NCBI GenBank assembly: GCA_029776225.1
Contig: JAKOTR010000091.1
Location: 1 to 64,000, forward strand
Source: Acidobacteriota bacterium
GTDB taxonomy: Bacteria; Acidobacteriota; Terriglobia; Bryobacterales; Bryobacteraceae
Length of the DNA stretch: 64,000 bases
Direction of reading: 5' to 3'
The translations under genes and the position numbers were made by a program. The notes beneath the pieces were generated by a model. That model worked only from the letters and a program-made list of their open reading frames with translations. It was not told the origin of the DNA and did no database searches. Shown piece after piece: positions 49,398 through 58,257 of this stretch (the stretch's first letter is position 1; each line of letters begins with the position of its first letter).

Positions 49398-50216
49398 ATG
49401 GAAATCGAAAAACAGCGGAATCGCATCGAGGGGGCGGAGCGCTGGCTTTCGCTTCTGGGCGGCGGCGCGGCCGTATTCTGGGGCCTCAAACGGAAATCGC
49501 TGTTCGGCTCGGCGGCGGCGCTGGCGGGCGCGAATTACTTTTTGCGGGGCGTTGCGGGTGACCGGAACGTGCTCGAGTTTCTGGGAGTGGACTTATTCCT
49601 GCGCGGGAGCCTGCCTTACGGCCGCGGCATCAAAATGCGGCGATCGGTGACGATCGGCCGTTCCCAGGAGGAACTTTACCGCTTCTGGCACAACTTCGAA
49701 AATCTGCCGCGCTTTATGAAGCACGTGAAGTCCGTCCGGGTGCTCGACGACCGCCGTTCGCACTGGATTGTAACCGCGCCGGCGGGCCGGACCGTGAACT
49801 GGGACGCGGAAATTATCGCCGATCGCGCGCCCGAGCTGATCGGATGGCGCGCATCCGGTGGAGGAATCGACCACGCCGGTTCGGTGCGCTTCGAGCGCGC
49901 GCCGGGTGACCGTGGAACGGTGGTCCGGGTACAGCTTCAATACAATGCGGCCGGCGGGCGGATCACCGCCTCTATCGCCAAACTGTTCGGTGAAGAACCG
50001 GACCAGCAGATCCACGACGACCTGCTCCGCTTCAAGCAGCTTATGGAAGTGGGAGAGATCGTGACCACCGAGGGGCAGCCTTCCGGCCGCGCGGGCGAGG
50101 CGAGGCGGGCGATCTGGGCGGAGCACGAGGAGCTGGGGAAAGCGGAGCCGGTCGAGGAGGCCGCGAGGGAGTCGTTCCCGGCCAGCGACGCGCCGTCGTG
50201 GGCGTACGGCATCTGA
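49398..50216 (+). CDS. SRPBCC (START/polyketide cyclase-like) protein with N-terminal membrane segment
   Basis: 272 residues. Residues about 17-55 are a hydrophobic pair of segments of DUF2892/YgaP type. Residues about 78-225 form a SRPBCC domain: [20 protein letters not shown], then [18 protein letters not shown] and [19 protein letters not shown]. The C-terminal 45 residues are charged and end in [13 protein letters not shown], a short motif seen in related proteins. It probably binds a hydrophobic ligand. It is the first gene of an operon with a zinc alcohol dehydrogenase 16 bases downstream. The ligand is unknown. Confidence 0.83.
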   Translation: MEIEKQRNRIEGAERWLSLLGGGAAVFWGLKRKSLFGSAAALAGANYFLRGVAGDRNVLEFLGVDLFLRGSLPYGRGIKMRRSVTIGRSQEELYRFWHNFENLPRFMKHVKSVRVLDDRRSHWIVTAPAGRTVNWDAEIIADRAPELIGWRASGGGIDHAGSVRFERAPGDRGTVVRVQLQYNAAGGRITASIAKLFGEEPDQQIHDDLLRFKQLMEVGEIVTTEGQPSGRAGEARRAIWAEHEELGKAEPVEEAARESFPASDAPSWAYGI

Positions 50217-50232
50217 GTATCAGGGGGCTGCG

Positions 50233-51435
50233 ATGAAAGCTGTGTGCTGGAACGGGACGGAGGACGTCCGCGTTGAGACGGTTCCCGATCCCGGGTTGCT
50301 GAGCCAGAAAGACGTCATCATCAAGACCACACTGACAGCGATCTGCGGGTCCGACCTGCACCTTTACGGTGGTCACATCCCCGGAATGCGGCCGGGAGAC
50401 ATACTCGGCCACGAATTCATGGGCGAAGTGGTGGAAACCGGCAGAGAGGTGAGGAATTTGAAGAAGGGCGACCGCGTCGTGGTGCCCTTCGCGATCGCCT
50501 GCGGGGCCTGCTACTTCTGCCGCCACGAGTTATACACGCAGTGCGACAACAGCAACCCGAATGCGTGGATGCTGGAAAAGCTCAACGGATACGGGTCCGC
50601 CGGTCTGTTCGGCTATTCGCACCTGTACGGAGGGTATGCCGGCGGGCAGGCGCAATTCGTGCGGGTGCCCTTCGCCGACGTGGGTCCGGTCAAGGTGTCC
50701 AACGGCGCGCAGGGGCTCAGCGATGAGAAGGTGCTGTTCCTTTCCGATATCTTCCCGACCGGCTACCAGGCGGCCGAACAGTGCGATATCAAACCAGGCG
50801 ATACGGTGGCGGTGTGGGGCTGCGGTCCGGTGGGGCAGTTCGCGATGATGAGCGCGCGCCTGCTCGGCGCCGAGCGCATCATTGGCATCGACCGGTTTAC
50901 GGAGCGGCTGCGGATGGCGCAGGAGACCTGCGGGGCCGACACCATCGACTACTCGAAATCGCCGGACCTGATCGAGGAGATCAAGGAGCTGACGGGGGGA
51001 ATGGGGCCGGACGCCTGCATCGACGCCGTAGGAATGGAAGCGCACGGCACGGCACTGGCGGGACTCTACGACCGCGCGAAGCAGGCCGTACATCTCTTGC
51101 TCGACCGCCCGACCGTGCTGCGCCAGTGCATCCAGGCGTGCAGGAAAGGCGGCACGGTCTCCATCCCGGGAGTCTATACGGGGCCGCTCGACAAAGTGCC
51201 CATTGGCGCCGCGTTCGGCAAAGGGCTGACGCTGCGCATGGGCCAGACGAATGTGCAGAAATATCTGCGCCCGTTGCTCGAAAAGATCGAGCGCGGCGAG
51301 ATCGACCCGTCATTTGTCATCACGCACCGTTTCAACCTGTCGGACGCACCCTATGCTTACCAGTTGTTCCGGGAGAAGCAGGACGGGTGCATCAAAGTGG
51401 TGCTCGATCCCAGCAACGGGCGGCGCGGGGAGTGA
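50233..51435 (+). CDS. Zinc-dependent alcohol dehydrogenase (formaldehyde dehydrogenase-like, MDR family)
   Basis: 400 residues. Catalytic zinc ligands are in [11 protein letters not shown] and LGHEFMGEV. The structural zinc site is [15 protein letters not shown] (spacing CX2CX2CX7C). The NAD-binding Rossmann motif is [13 protein letters not shown]. Overall it resembles the glutathione-independent formaldehyde dehydrogenase subgroup. It oxidises a small alcohol or aldehyde with NAD. It is followed by two tiny coupled genes and then an SDR, all on the same strand. Substrate unknown. Confidence 0.9.
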   Translation: MKAVCWNGTEDVRVETVPDPGLLSQKDVIIKTTLTAICGSDLHLYGGHIPGMRPGDILGHEFMGEVVETGREVRNLKKGDRVVVPFAIACGACYFCRHELYTQCDNSNPNAWMLEKLNGYGSAGLFGYSHLYGGYAGGQAQFVRVPFADVGPVKVSNGAQGLSDEKVLFLSDIFPTGYQAAEQCDIKPGDTVAVWGCGPVGQFAMMSARLLGAERIIGIDRFTERLRMAQETCGADTIDYSKSPDLIEEIKELTGGMGPDACIDAVGMEAHGTALAGLYDRAKQAVHLLLDRPTVLRQCIQACRKGGTVSIPGVYTGPLDKVPIGAAFGKGLTLRMGQTNVQKYLRPLLEKIERGEIDPSFVITHRFNLSDAPYAYQLFREKQDGCIKVVLDPSNGRRGE

Positions 51436-51438
51436 AAT

Positions 51439-51567
51439 ATGCCAGAGAAGGATCCGAATGATTCGCAGAGGGATCGGGAGGACCGGCCGAAGCCGTCCCT
51501 CGGTCCGGTAGAGGGCGACGAGGAAACCATCGACGAGGACCTGCGGCAAAAAAGCGGGCAGTCATGA
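51439..51567 (+). CDS. Tiny acidic protein (42 aa) in the ADH-SDR operon
   Basis: ATG at 51439, TGA at 51565-51567; it begins MPEKDPNDSQRD, has the centre PSLGPVEGDEETIDEDL and ends RQKSGQS. About half its residues are charged, with many Asp and Glu, and it has no membrane segment, so it is probably disordered. It begins three bases after the alcohol dehydrogenase stop, and its stop overlaps the next start (ATGA at 51564). No homologue comes to mind. The double overlap argues that it is translated. Confidence 0.6.
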   Translation: MPEKDPNDSQRDREDRPKPSLGPVEGDEETIDEDLRQKSGQS

Positions 51568-51731
51568 GCGAAAAAGGCAAAAACCCATCCGAACGCAGCA
51601 AGGGGAGCGCCCGAAAGAGCCAGAAGGAGCAGGAGTTGAGGGCCGAGCTGATTGTGGGCGAGGGAGAGGGTTCCGAAGAGCAGGTGGAAGAATCTTTGAT
51701 GGAGAAAGAAAGGAAGCCGAACCGGCCATGA
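51564..51731 (+). CDS. Tiny charged protein (55 aa) in the ADH-SDR operon
   Basis: ATG at 51564 and TGA at 51729-51731. It begins MSEKGKNPSERSKGSARKSQ (basic) and turns acidic (AELIVGEGEGSEEQVEESL), ending MEKERKPNRP. It is rich in Ser, Glu and Lys, has no hydrophobic segment and is likely unstructured. It overlaps the 42-aa gene and the SDR gene by ATGA at both ends, so translation of all three is coupled. Unknown function. I noticed no frame error. Confidence 0.6.
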   Translation: MSEKGKNPSERSKGSARKSQKEQELRAELIVGEGEGSEEQVEESLMEKERKPNRP

Positions 51732-52834
51732 AGATCACCACGCGGGCGGCACTGTGGGGCGCCAGGCGGATGGCAAAGCACAAGCTCAAGAAGAACCGGG
51801 GCAAGCTGCTGGCGGTGGCAGGGGGCGTGGGTGCCGCAATTGCCGCCGGCTTAGTGGTGAGGCGATTGACGATGGCCGATCTCAGGGGCGAGGTGGCGCT
51901 CATCACCGGAGGCTCGCGCGGTCTGGGTTTTCTGCTGGCTCGGGAGTTCGCGCGGCAGGGCTGCCGAGTGACAATCTGCGCGCGCGACGGCGCCGAGCTC
52001 GAGCGCGCGCGGGTCGATTTGGAGCGGCAGGGCATCGACGTGCTCGCGGTGCAGTGCGACGTAACTGATCAGTCTCAGGTAGAAAGCCTGGTGCAGAAGA
52101 CCAAAGCACGCTTCGGCCGGGTGGACATTCTGGTGAACAACGCCGGCACGATCCAGGTGGGGCCCATCGAATCGATGACGGCCCAGGATTTCGAGAACGC
52201 GATGCGCGTGATGTTCTGGGGCATGCTCTATCCTACGCTGGCTGTGCTGCCGGACATGCTGGAGCGCCGCAGTGGGCGGATTGTGAATATCACGTCGATC
52301 GGCGGGAAGGTGAGCATGCCGCACCTGCTGCCGTATGGCTGCGCCAAGTTTGCCGCCGTCGGGCTATCCGAAGGATTGAGGGCGGAGTTGAAGGGGGAAG
52401 GGATTCGCGTGACCACCATCGTGCCCGGCCTGATGCGGACCGGTTCTTTCCTGAACGCGTTTTTCAAAGGGCGGCAGGAGAAGGAGTTCCGCTGGTTCAG
52501 CCTGGGGGCGGCGCTGCCGTTCATTTCGATGGATGCGAAGCGGGCGGCGCGCCAGATTGTGGCGGCGACGCGGCGGGGGGAGGCCGAGCGGATACTTTCC
52601 CTTCCGGCAACCATGCTGGCTCTCTTTCACGGGCGATTTCCGGGTCTGACGGCCGATTTGCTGGGCTGGGCAAACCGTCTTCTTTTGCCCGAAGCCGAAG
52701 GGGGCCGGCCCGAGCAGGTTCGCGGCATGGACGTGCGGCAGCGGGCGCGCGGATCGGTCTACCGCGCGTTCACCCGAATGGGATTAAGCGCAGCCGAAAA
52801 GCTGAACCAGTATCCCGGTCCGGTGGCGGCCTGA
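51728..52834 (+). CDS. Membrane-anchored short-chain dehydrogenase/reductase
   Basis: 368 residues. A basic start and one hydrophobic segment (about 27-45, LLAVAGGVGAAIAAGLVV) anchor it. The SDR domain (about 54-300) has the cofactor motif LITGGSRGLGF (TGxxxGxG), NNAG at the central strand, the catalytic Ser in NITSIGG and YGCAK (YxxxK). A C-terminal region of about 65 residues follows and is less conserved. It reduces or oxidises a hydrophobic substrate at the membrane. It is the last gene of the 49398-52834 operon, coupled to the 55-aa gene. Confidence 0.88.
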   Translation: MKITTRAALWGARRMAKHKLKKNRGKLLAVAGGVGAAIAAGLVVRRLTMADLRGEVALITGGSRGLGFLLAREFARQGCRVTICARDGAELERARVDLERQGIDVLAVQCDVTDQSQVESLVQKTKARFGRVDILVNNAGTIQVGPIESMTAQDFENAMRVMFWGMLYPTLAVLPDMLERRSGRIVNITSIGGKVSMPHLLPYGCAKFAAVGLSEGLRAELKGEGIRVTTIVPGLMRTGSFLNAFFKGRQEKEFRWFSLGAALPFISMDAKRAARQIVAATRRGEAERILSLPATMLALFHGRFPGLTADLLGWANRLLLPEAEGGRPEQVRGMDVRQRARGSVYRAFTRMGLSAAEKLNQYPGPVAA

Positions 52835-52844
52835 TACGCTCGCA

Positions 52845-53975
52845 TCAGACGTACACGCGTTTGACGCGGGCGCGGATGCCGCAAAGGATGTCGTAGGAGA
52901 TCGTGCCGGCCATTCGCGCCATTTGCTGCGCGTTGATGGAGACGTCGCCTTCGCTGCCGAGCAGTGTAACCGTATCGCCGGGCTGTATGGACGGGCAGTC
53001 GGTTACGTCGATGGTGGTGAGGTCCATCGAGACGGCGCCCAGGATCGGCACGAGTTTCCCAGCCGCGATGACGTGGCCGCGGTTGGAAAGCCGGTGGGAA
53101 AGACCGTCCGCGTAGCCCACTCCGAGGATCGCGATCCGTGTGGGGCGATGCGTGCGGAACATGCCGCCGTAGCCTATGTGGGCATGCTCCGGGACCTCCT
53201 TAGTCGAGATCACGGAGGCCTTCCAGCTTAGCACCGGCTCGACGTGAAGCACGCGCTCCGGCGCCTCGCCGCGTGCCGGCGAGACGTACCCATACAGAGC
53301 GTGGCCCACGCGGATCATGTTCTGCAGCGCCTCCCGGCGTCCGTAGGCGACCGGGTTGGTGCTCGACATGTGCATAAACTGCGGGCAGATGCCGGCTTTC
53401 TTGAGACCCGCGGCGATGCGGTTGAACGCACGCACCTGCCGTTCGGTTTGCTTGTTCGTGTAGTCGGCGGAGGAGGCGAAGTGGGTCATGAGGCCTTCCA
53501 GGCGCAGGTTGGCGGCCTCCTTCACCGCGGCGGCGATTTGGGCGGCATCGGCGCGGGTGCCGAGACGTCCCATCCCGGTGTCGATTTTCAAATGGTAGCT
53601 GAGCGGGGCGCCGCTGCCGGCGGCCAGCGAGCTCAACTCGCGCAGATCGCTGAGCGAATGGACCACCGGCGTGAGGCGGTAGTGGACGAGCTCCCGGTAA
53701 ACGGCGGTCGCGCGATCGGACATCACCAGAATGCGGGCGTCGATGCCCGCCTCGCGCAGCGTGATTCCTTCCTCCGCGGAGCTCACGGCCAGCCAGCGCG
53801 CTCCCGCGCCGGTGAGCACGCGCGAAACCTCAACGGCGCCGTGGCCGTAAGCATCCGCTTTCACGACCCCCACAATTTCCACGCCGTCGCCGACGACCGC
53901 CGAGACGCGTCGAAAATTCTCCGCGAGTTTCGCGCGAGAAATCTCGGCCCAGGAACGGAACCCAAATGCAGGCAT
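52845..53975 (-). CDS. alr: Alanine racemase
   Basis: 376 residues, normal length. The PLP lysine is Lys39 in GVVKADAYGHGAVEV, and the catalytic tyrosine of the C-terminal domain is in IGYGGMFRT near residue 272. DTGMGRLGTR, just past residue 150, is also typical. It makes D-alanine for peptidoglycan. It lies 10 bases after the convergent SDR gene and four bases downstream of the neighbouring glycosyltransferase gene on the minus strand. No anomaly seen. Confidence 0.95.
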   Translation of the reverse strand: MPAFGFRSWAEISRAKLAENFRRVSAVVGDGVEIVGVVKADAYGHGAVEVSRVLTGAGARWLAVSSAEEGITLREAGIDARILVMSDRATAVYRELVHYRLTPVVHSLSDLRELSSLAAGSGAPLSYHLKIDTGMGRLGTRADAAQIAAAVKEAANLRLEGLMTHFASSADYTNKQTERQVRAFNRIAAGLKKAGICPQFMHMSSTNPVAYGRREALQNMIRVGHALYGYVSPARGEAPERVLHVEPVLSWKASVISTKEVPEHAHIGYGGMFRTHRPTRIAILGVGYADGLSHRLSNRGHVIAAGKLVPILGAVSMDLTTIDVTDCPSIQPGDTVTLLGSEGDVSINAQQMARMAGTISYDILCGIRARVKRVYV

Positions 53976-53978
53976 ATG

Positions 53979-55070
53979 CTATGGCTGACGCTTTCCCGAG
54001 AGACTCAGCAGCAAGTTCTCGTAGGCGCCGGTGACGGCCTCCCAACTGTATCGCTCGCGAACGCGCGCCACCGCCCTATCTATCCATTGTTCTCGCTCCG
54101 GAAGGCTTAAGTCCAGTGCGTATCGGATCCGGTCCGCCAGATTAGCGTGTTCGAACGGAATTCCCGCGCCCCCGGCGACCTCGGCGTTCTCCGGCGTGTT
54201 CAGGTAGAGGACCAGGGCGCCGCGGCCCATCGCTTCGATGAGTGCGGGATGCGTGCCGCCGACCTCGGTGGCGTGGATGTAGGCGAAGCAGTGGGAGAGT
54301 AGCTCGTGATAACCGCGGCCATAGATCGCGCCGGGCATAACGATGCGGGGATCGGTGGTGTTGCGAACTTCGCGGATGTATTCGTGGGCGTAGGGGGCAT
54401 CACCAATCAGGGCGAGCTTCAGATCGGTCGCGACCTGCTCGAACGCCCTGCGTACCAGCAGCGCGTTGTTTTCCGGTTCCAGGCGGCTGACGTAAAGGAA
54501 ATAGCGGCCGGGTTCCAGGCCAAGCTTTTCGAGGGTTTCCGTGCCGGCGACCTTCCCGGTTTCGGCGCCATAGGGGATGAAGCATGTGGCCTTGCCGTAG
54601 CGGGCCTGATAGTAATCCGCGATTTTTTGAGCATCGCTCACCACGGCGTTGGGAAACCAGGTGGAGAGCCGCTCCGACATGAGATACCAGGCGCGGCCGA
54701 GCCGGTTCCACTTCTTGCGGTTCCGTTCGAGGCCGTCGACGTTGAGCGCGACCGGCATGCCGAAAAGCCGCGGCAGGAAGGTGAACAGGGCGTTCGCGGC
54801 ATTGCAGTAAAGCACGGCATCGTGGCGGTGAGCCAGCAGGTGCAAGGTGGAAAGGAAAGTGTGCACCACCGTATCCAGGTACTTGTGGCGGATGGTGGGG
54901 AGATATTGGAGCGCGACGCCGCGGTAGCAGGGCGCCGAATGGCGCTGCCTCGTGTACACGGTGACCTGGTGCCCGCGAGCGACAAGCCGCGTGCCGAGTT
55001 CCTCGGCGAAGGTTTCAAACCCGCCGTAGCGGGCGGGGATGCCGCGGGTGCCAAGAATCGCGATCCTCAT
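53979..55070 (-). CDS. Glycosyltransferase (DUF1972/GT4)
   Basis: 363 residues. It opens with MRIAILGTRGIPARYGGFE, the DUF1972 motif, then TFAEELGTRLVARGHQVTVY. The GT-B C-terminal half has YVSRLEPENNALLV and LIEAMGRGALVLY, both usual for GT4. It probably adds rhamnose, glucose or a like sugar to a growing surface polysaccharide. It precedes alr by three bases and follows a GT2 gene by 63 bases on the minus strand. The sugar cannot be read. Confidence 0.9.
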   Translation of the reverse strand: MRIAILGTRGIPARYGGFETFAEELGTRLVARGHQVTVYTRQRHSAPCYRGVALQYLPTIRHKYLDTVVHTFLSTLHLLAHRHDAVLYCNAANALFTFLPRLFGMPVALNVDGLERNRKKWNRLGRAWYLMSERLSTWFPNAVVSDAQKIADYYQARYGKATCFIPYGAETGKVAGTETLEKLGLEPGRYFLYVSRLEPENNALLVRRAFEQVATDLKLALIGDAPYAHEYIREVRNTTDPRIVMPGAIYGRGYHELLSHCFAYIHATEVGGTHPALIEAMGRGALVLYLNTPENAEVAGGAGIPFEHANLADRIRYALDLSLPEREQWIDRAVARVRERYSWEAVTGAYENLLLSLSGKRQP

Positions 55071-55133
55071 GCGCGCAGGGCCTCAACCGGGGTGTGCTGC
55101 CGGTCCGGGTGGCCGTTCGGCCTCCGGATGTGC

Positions 55134-56207
55134 CTAGTATTCGAACTGCCCGGCTTGGGAACCACTCGCGGTCTTGTAGCGGGGGCCAGATGAAGCGGCG
55201 GGCATGGGCAGCGGCTTGCTGACCGGGGTGTACCGGAACCAGTTCGCGATGTATTCGTCATCCACACGCCGGCGTTTCATGATCTCATGCCGCTTGGCCC
55301 GGATGCGACGCCAGTTCCGGGCGAGGTACCAGAAAGCTTTCAGGGATGTCTGCTCCACCAGCAGGCAGCAGCAGACTACCAGCAGATCGCGCGCGGTGAT
55401 CGAGACCCAGTTGCGGCGGTAGAGGTCCCCGGTGATGTTCTTGATCCGCATGAGAAAGCGGTTCTTCACCGAGTGCATGTTGATGACCGCCGGCAGGGCG
55501 CGCCGGTTGCCGGGCAGCACCGTACGGACGTGATAAGCGCGGGCGTGCGGCGTATACAGGCAGCGCCAGCCCAGCAACTGCGCCCGCCAGGCGACATCGG
55601 CGTCTTCCCGGTAGACGAAAAAGTCGGGATCGAAAAACTCGCCGTTCACCGAGATATCCTCGATCATCTCCCGGCGGTAAAGAGCTGCGGCGGCGGTTGC
55701 GCCGAACACGTACTCGATATTGAGGAAGTGGCCGTTGTCGACTTGCTGGCTGCCGCGGTCCAGGTGCCGCAACATCGGGGTGAAATAGATTCCGGTGGAA
55801 TCCACCAGGGGCTGGTCCGGCAGCGAGAAGTTGGCGTTCATGGTCAGCAGCTTGCCGCAGACCGAGCCCACTTTCGGGTCCAGGTTGCCTGCATCCACAA
55901 GCGCCTGGATGAAGTTCGCGGTGAGGAGCACGTCCGGATTGAGCGTGAGCACCCAGTCGCCCCGGGACAATTGAATGGCCTGATTCTGCGCCGCGGCGAA
56001 ACCAAGGTTTACGGAGTTGTAGACCACGCGGCAGGTATCCTCGAACTGCTCGAGCACGGCTTGAGTACCGTCGGTCGAGGCATTGTCAACGACAATGATT
56101 TCCAAGTTCGGGTACTTCTGGGCCAGCACCGATTCCAAGCACCGCTTGATGAACCGGCCGCTGTTATAGGTCACCACTGTGACGGAAACGGAATCTGTCT
56201 GGGCCAT
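55134..56207 (-). CDS. Glycosyltransferase family 2
   Basis: 357 residues. The GT-A core begins VSVTVVTYNSGRFIKRCLES, has VVDNASTDGT (UDP-sugar binding), and a DxD-like LTLNPDVLL. A conserved motif YREDADVAWRAQLLG follows, containing the catalytic-base ED pair. The C-terminal 90 residues are basic and hydrophobic and may bind the membrane. It belongs to the GT2 rhamnosyltransferase-like group. It forms a run of four GT2 genes on the minus strand. The acceptor is unknown. Confidence 0.9.
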   Translation of the reverse strand: MAQTDSVSVTVVTYNSGRFIKRCLESVLAQKYPNLEIIVVDNASTDGTQAVLEQFEDTCRVVYNSVNLGFAAAQNQAIQLSRGDWVLTLNPDVLLTANFIQALVDAGNLDPKVGSVCGKLLTMNANFSLPDQPLVDSTGIYFTPMLRHLDRGSQQVDNGHFLNIEYVFGATAAAALYRREMIEDISVNGEFFDPDFFVYREDADVAWRAQLLGWRCLYTPHARAYHVRTVLPGNRRALPAVINMHSVKNRFLMRIKNITGDLYRRNWVSITARDLLVVCCCLLVEQTSLKAFWYLARNWRRIRAKRHEIMKRRRVDDEYIANWFRYTPVSKPLPMPAASSGPRYKTASGSQAGQFEY

Positions 56208-56228
56208 GCAATATGAGCTTGAACAAAA

Positions 56229-57197
56229 TCACTGGAATTTGTGCCCTACCGCCCGGAAAACGCAAGACGATAGCCGCAGATTATCGCGCCGGCGCGCTAC
56301 CGAAAACTTAGCTGCCAAGCGAACAATCCCAAAATAAATTGACACAGGTTGCAGACTTCCGAAACGGATGATCCCCCAAAATGCCCGGAAGCAGGAACCC
56401 AGCATCACTGCCGCGCACACAGCCGCAAAGGCAAGCGGGCTGAAGTGCTTAGCGGCATACCTTAGCAGGTTACCATACCAGTACGCCTCCCTGGTTCCAT
56501 CCGGCAGTCGGGCGGCGGAATGCCCGCCGGTGTGCCGGGCTGCCGCAACCGGCACATATCGGATTTGACCGCTCTCGGAGGCAATCCGTTTACAGAAATC
56601 CACATCTTCGAACCATAAAGGTTCGAAACGCTCGTCGAAACCGCCCGCATTGCGCCAAACCTCCCGCCTGAACATGAGAAACGCCCCGGCGGGCTGCTCC
56701 ACCGCCGACTCAGCCTCCGGGTCGAAATCCAGGCAGCGGTACCGCCGGTTAACGGGATTTCCCGGCCAGAGGCGGTTCAGCCCCAGGGCCTCGAAGCTCA
56801 GGGCGGCGGGGGTCGGAAAGCGCCGGACCATAAAGCCGGCCTGCGGCCGGCCGCCGTCATCCACGAGTTTCCCGCACGCGGCGGCCACGCCCGGCTCGCT
56901 ACAGGCAGCCATTAGGGCGTCCAGACCGCCCAAAACTTCCGTATCCGGATTGAGCAGCAGCACGTAAGGCGTTTCCAGCGTGCCGATTCCCTGGTTCGCT
57001 GCGGCGGCGAATCCCCGGTTCCACGGGTTGGCGATCAGGGCCGCTCCGCCCGCTTCGAGAACCCGCCGGCAGGTGCCATCGGCCGAGGCGTTATCGACCA
57101 CGACGATCTCGGCATCCGCCTGCGCCAGCGACGCCAGGCATTTCCCGATGACCGCTTCCGAATTGTGCGTCACAATCACTACGCCCAGGGTCTTCAT
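56229..57197 (-). CDS. Glycosyltransferase family 2
   Basis: 322 residues. It starts LGVVIVTHNSEAVIGKCLAS and has VVDNASADGT and LLLNPDTEVLGG, followed by LWFEDVDFCKRIA, the usual ED motif. C-terminal hydrophobic segments (about 245-285) suggest membrane attachment. It differs from the neighbouring GT2 in sequence, so both probably act in one pathway with different acceptors. Its start codon overlaps the stop of the gene at 57194 (ATGA). Confidence 0.9.
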   Translation of the reverse strand: MKTLGVVIVTHNSEAVIGKCLASLAQADAEIVVVDNASADGTCRRVLEAGGAALIANPWNRGFAAAANQGIGTLETPYVLLLNPDTEVLGGLDALMAACSEPGVAAACGKLVDDGGRPQAGFMVRRFPTPAALSFEALGLNRLWPGNPVNRRYRCLDFDPEAESAVEQPAGAFLMFRREVWRNAGGFDERFEPLWFEDVDFCKRIASESGQIRYVPVAAARHTGGHSAARLPDGTREAYWYGNLLRYAAKHFSPLAFAAVCAAVMLGSCFRAFWGIIRFGSLQPVSIYFGIVRLAAKFSVARRRDNLRLSSCVFRAVGHKFQ

Positions 57198-58195
57198 GTC
57201 AACGAGGTCAGAGCGAAGTAAAGCCGCCAGTAAGGGTCGAACCCGGCGGTGCGTTGCAAGTGATAAATCTCCGATTCGCTATGTTCGATGATCTTCGAGA
57301 GGCCCCGCGGCCAGCCGCCCCCCCGGGCCACCTCGCGGCGAATCCGGCGGAACAGCATCAGCCCTTCGATCTTGCCGGCGAGATACGCCAGGCCGCGGCC
57401 GTGCCGGAGCGCAACGCCGCCCCAAAGGATTTGACCGAGAAGAATCGGCCAACCATAGCGGAACAGGTACCGCAGCGGATAATGCTTCGCCACCAGCAGG
57501 ACTTGGTTGCGCGCGATCCTCCGGACGGTTTCGGAATGCCAGGCGCCCAGCGTGGCGCTTCCCGCGTGCCGGGCGACCGCCTCCGGAACGTACATCCCGA
57601 AGCAGCCCAGCATGGCGCAGCGCAGCCCGAAATCCACATCTTCCAGATAGGATCCGAAGCGCTCGTCGAGCAGTCCCACGCGCCGGAACAGCTCCGCTCG
57701 GAAAAGGGTGGCGGTCATCGGCGCCATCCTGATGCGCCGGCGCCGCGACCAGAGCGGCCCGTCGTGCCGGCCATGACCGACGCGCCAGGCGCAGGCGCCG
57801 CGGCTGAGAGTGTCATACGTTCCGTCAACGATGTCCGGGCGCGAGGCATCCACCAGCTTGCCGGTTGCGAAAAACACGCGCGGTTCCGCGAGCGCTTTTT
57901 GCAGTTGCTCGAGCCAGTCCGGTTGAGGATCCACGTCATTGTTCAGGATCGCGATCATGTCCGTGCGCGCTTCGCGGACACCGCGGTTTACCGCGGCGGC
58001 GAATCCGACGTTTTGCTCCAGCTCAATCACGCGCGCGCCTTTGGCTTTTGCCACTTCCACAGACTTGTCGGTGGACCCGTTATCAATCACCAGGATTTCC
58101 TGTATCGGGCATGTCTGGCCCTGCAACCGGTCAAGTAAGGGGCCGATCAGGTCGCAACGATTCCAGTGCGGAATGATCACCGTAATTCCGGACAT
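57194..58195 (-). CDS. Glycosyltransferase family 2
   Basis: 333 residues from the ATG at 58195, chosen because AAAGGAG stands just upstream; the frame continues to 58222 but lacks support. The core shows TVIIPHWNRCDLIGPLLDR, VIDNGSTDKS and ILNNDVDPQPDW (a DVD metal motif), and the later SYLEDVDFGLRC. Two hydrophobic stretches near the C-terminus may bind the membrane. It overlaps the next gene by 4 bases. It belongs to the same polysaccharide cluster. Confidence 0.88.
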   Translation of the reverse strand: MSGITVIIPHWNRCDLIGPLLDRLQGQTCPIQEILVIDNGSTDKSVEVAKAKGARVIELEQNVGFAAAVNRGVREARTDMIAILNNDVDPQPDWLEQLQKALAEPRVFFATGKLVDASRPDIVDGTYDTLSRGACAWRVGHGRHDGPLWSRRRRIRMAPMTATLFRAELFRRVGLLDERFGSYLEDVDFGLRCAMLGCFGMYVPEAVARHAGSATLGAWHSETVRRIARNQVLLVAKHYPLRYLFRYGWPILLGQILWGGVALRHGRGLAYLAGKIEGLMLFRRIRREVARGGGWPRGLSKIIEHSESEIYHLQRTAGFDPYWRLYFALTSLT

Positions 58196-58257
58196 GACTC
58201 CTTTGGACCTGTGAGCCAGCAAAGAATTACATGCGCGGGCGGGTGGCTGTCTCTATC

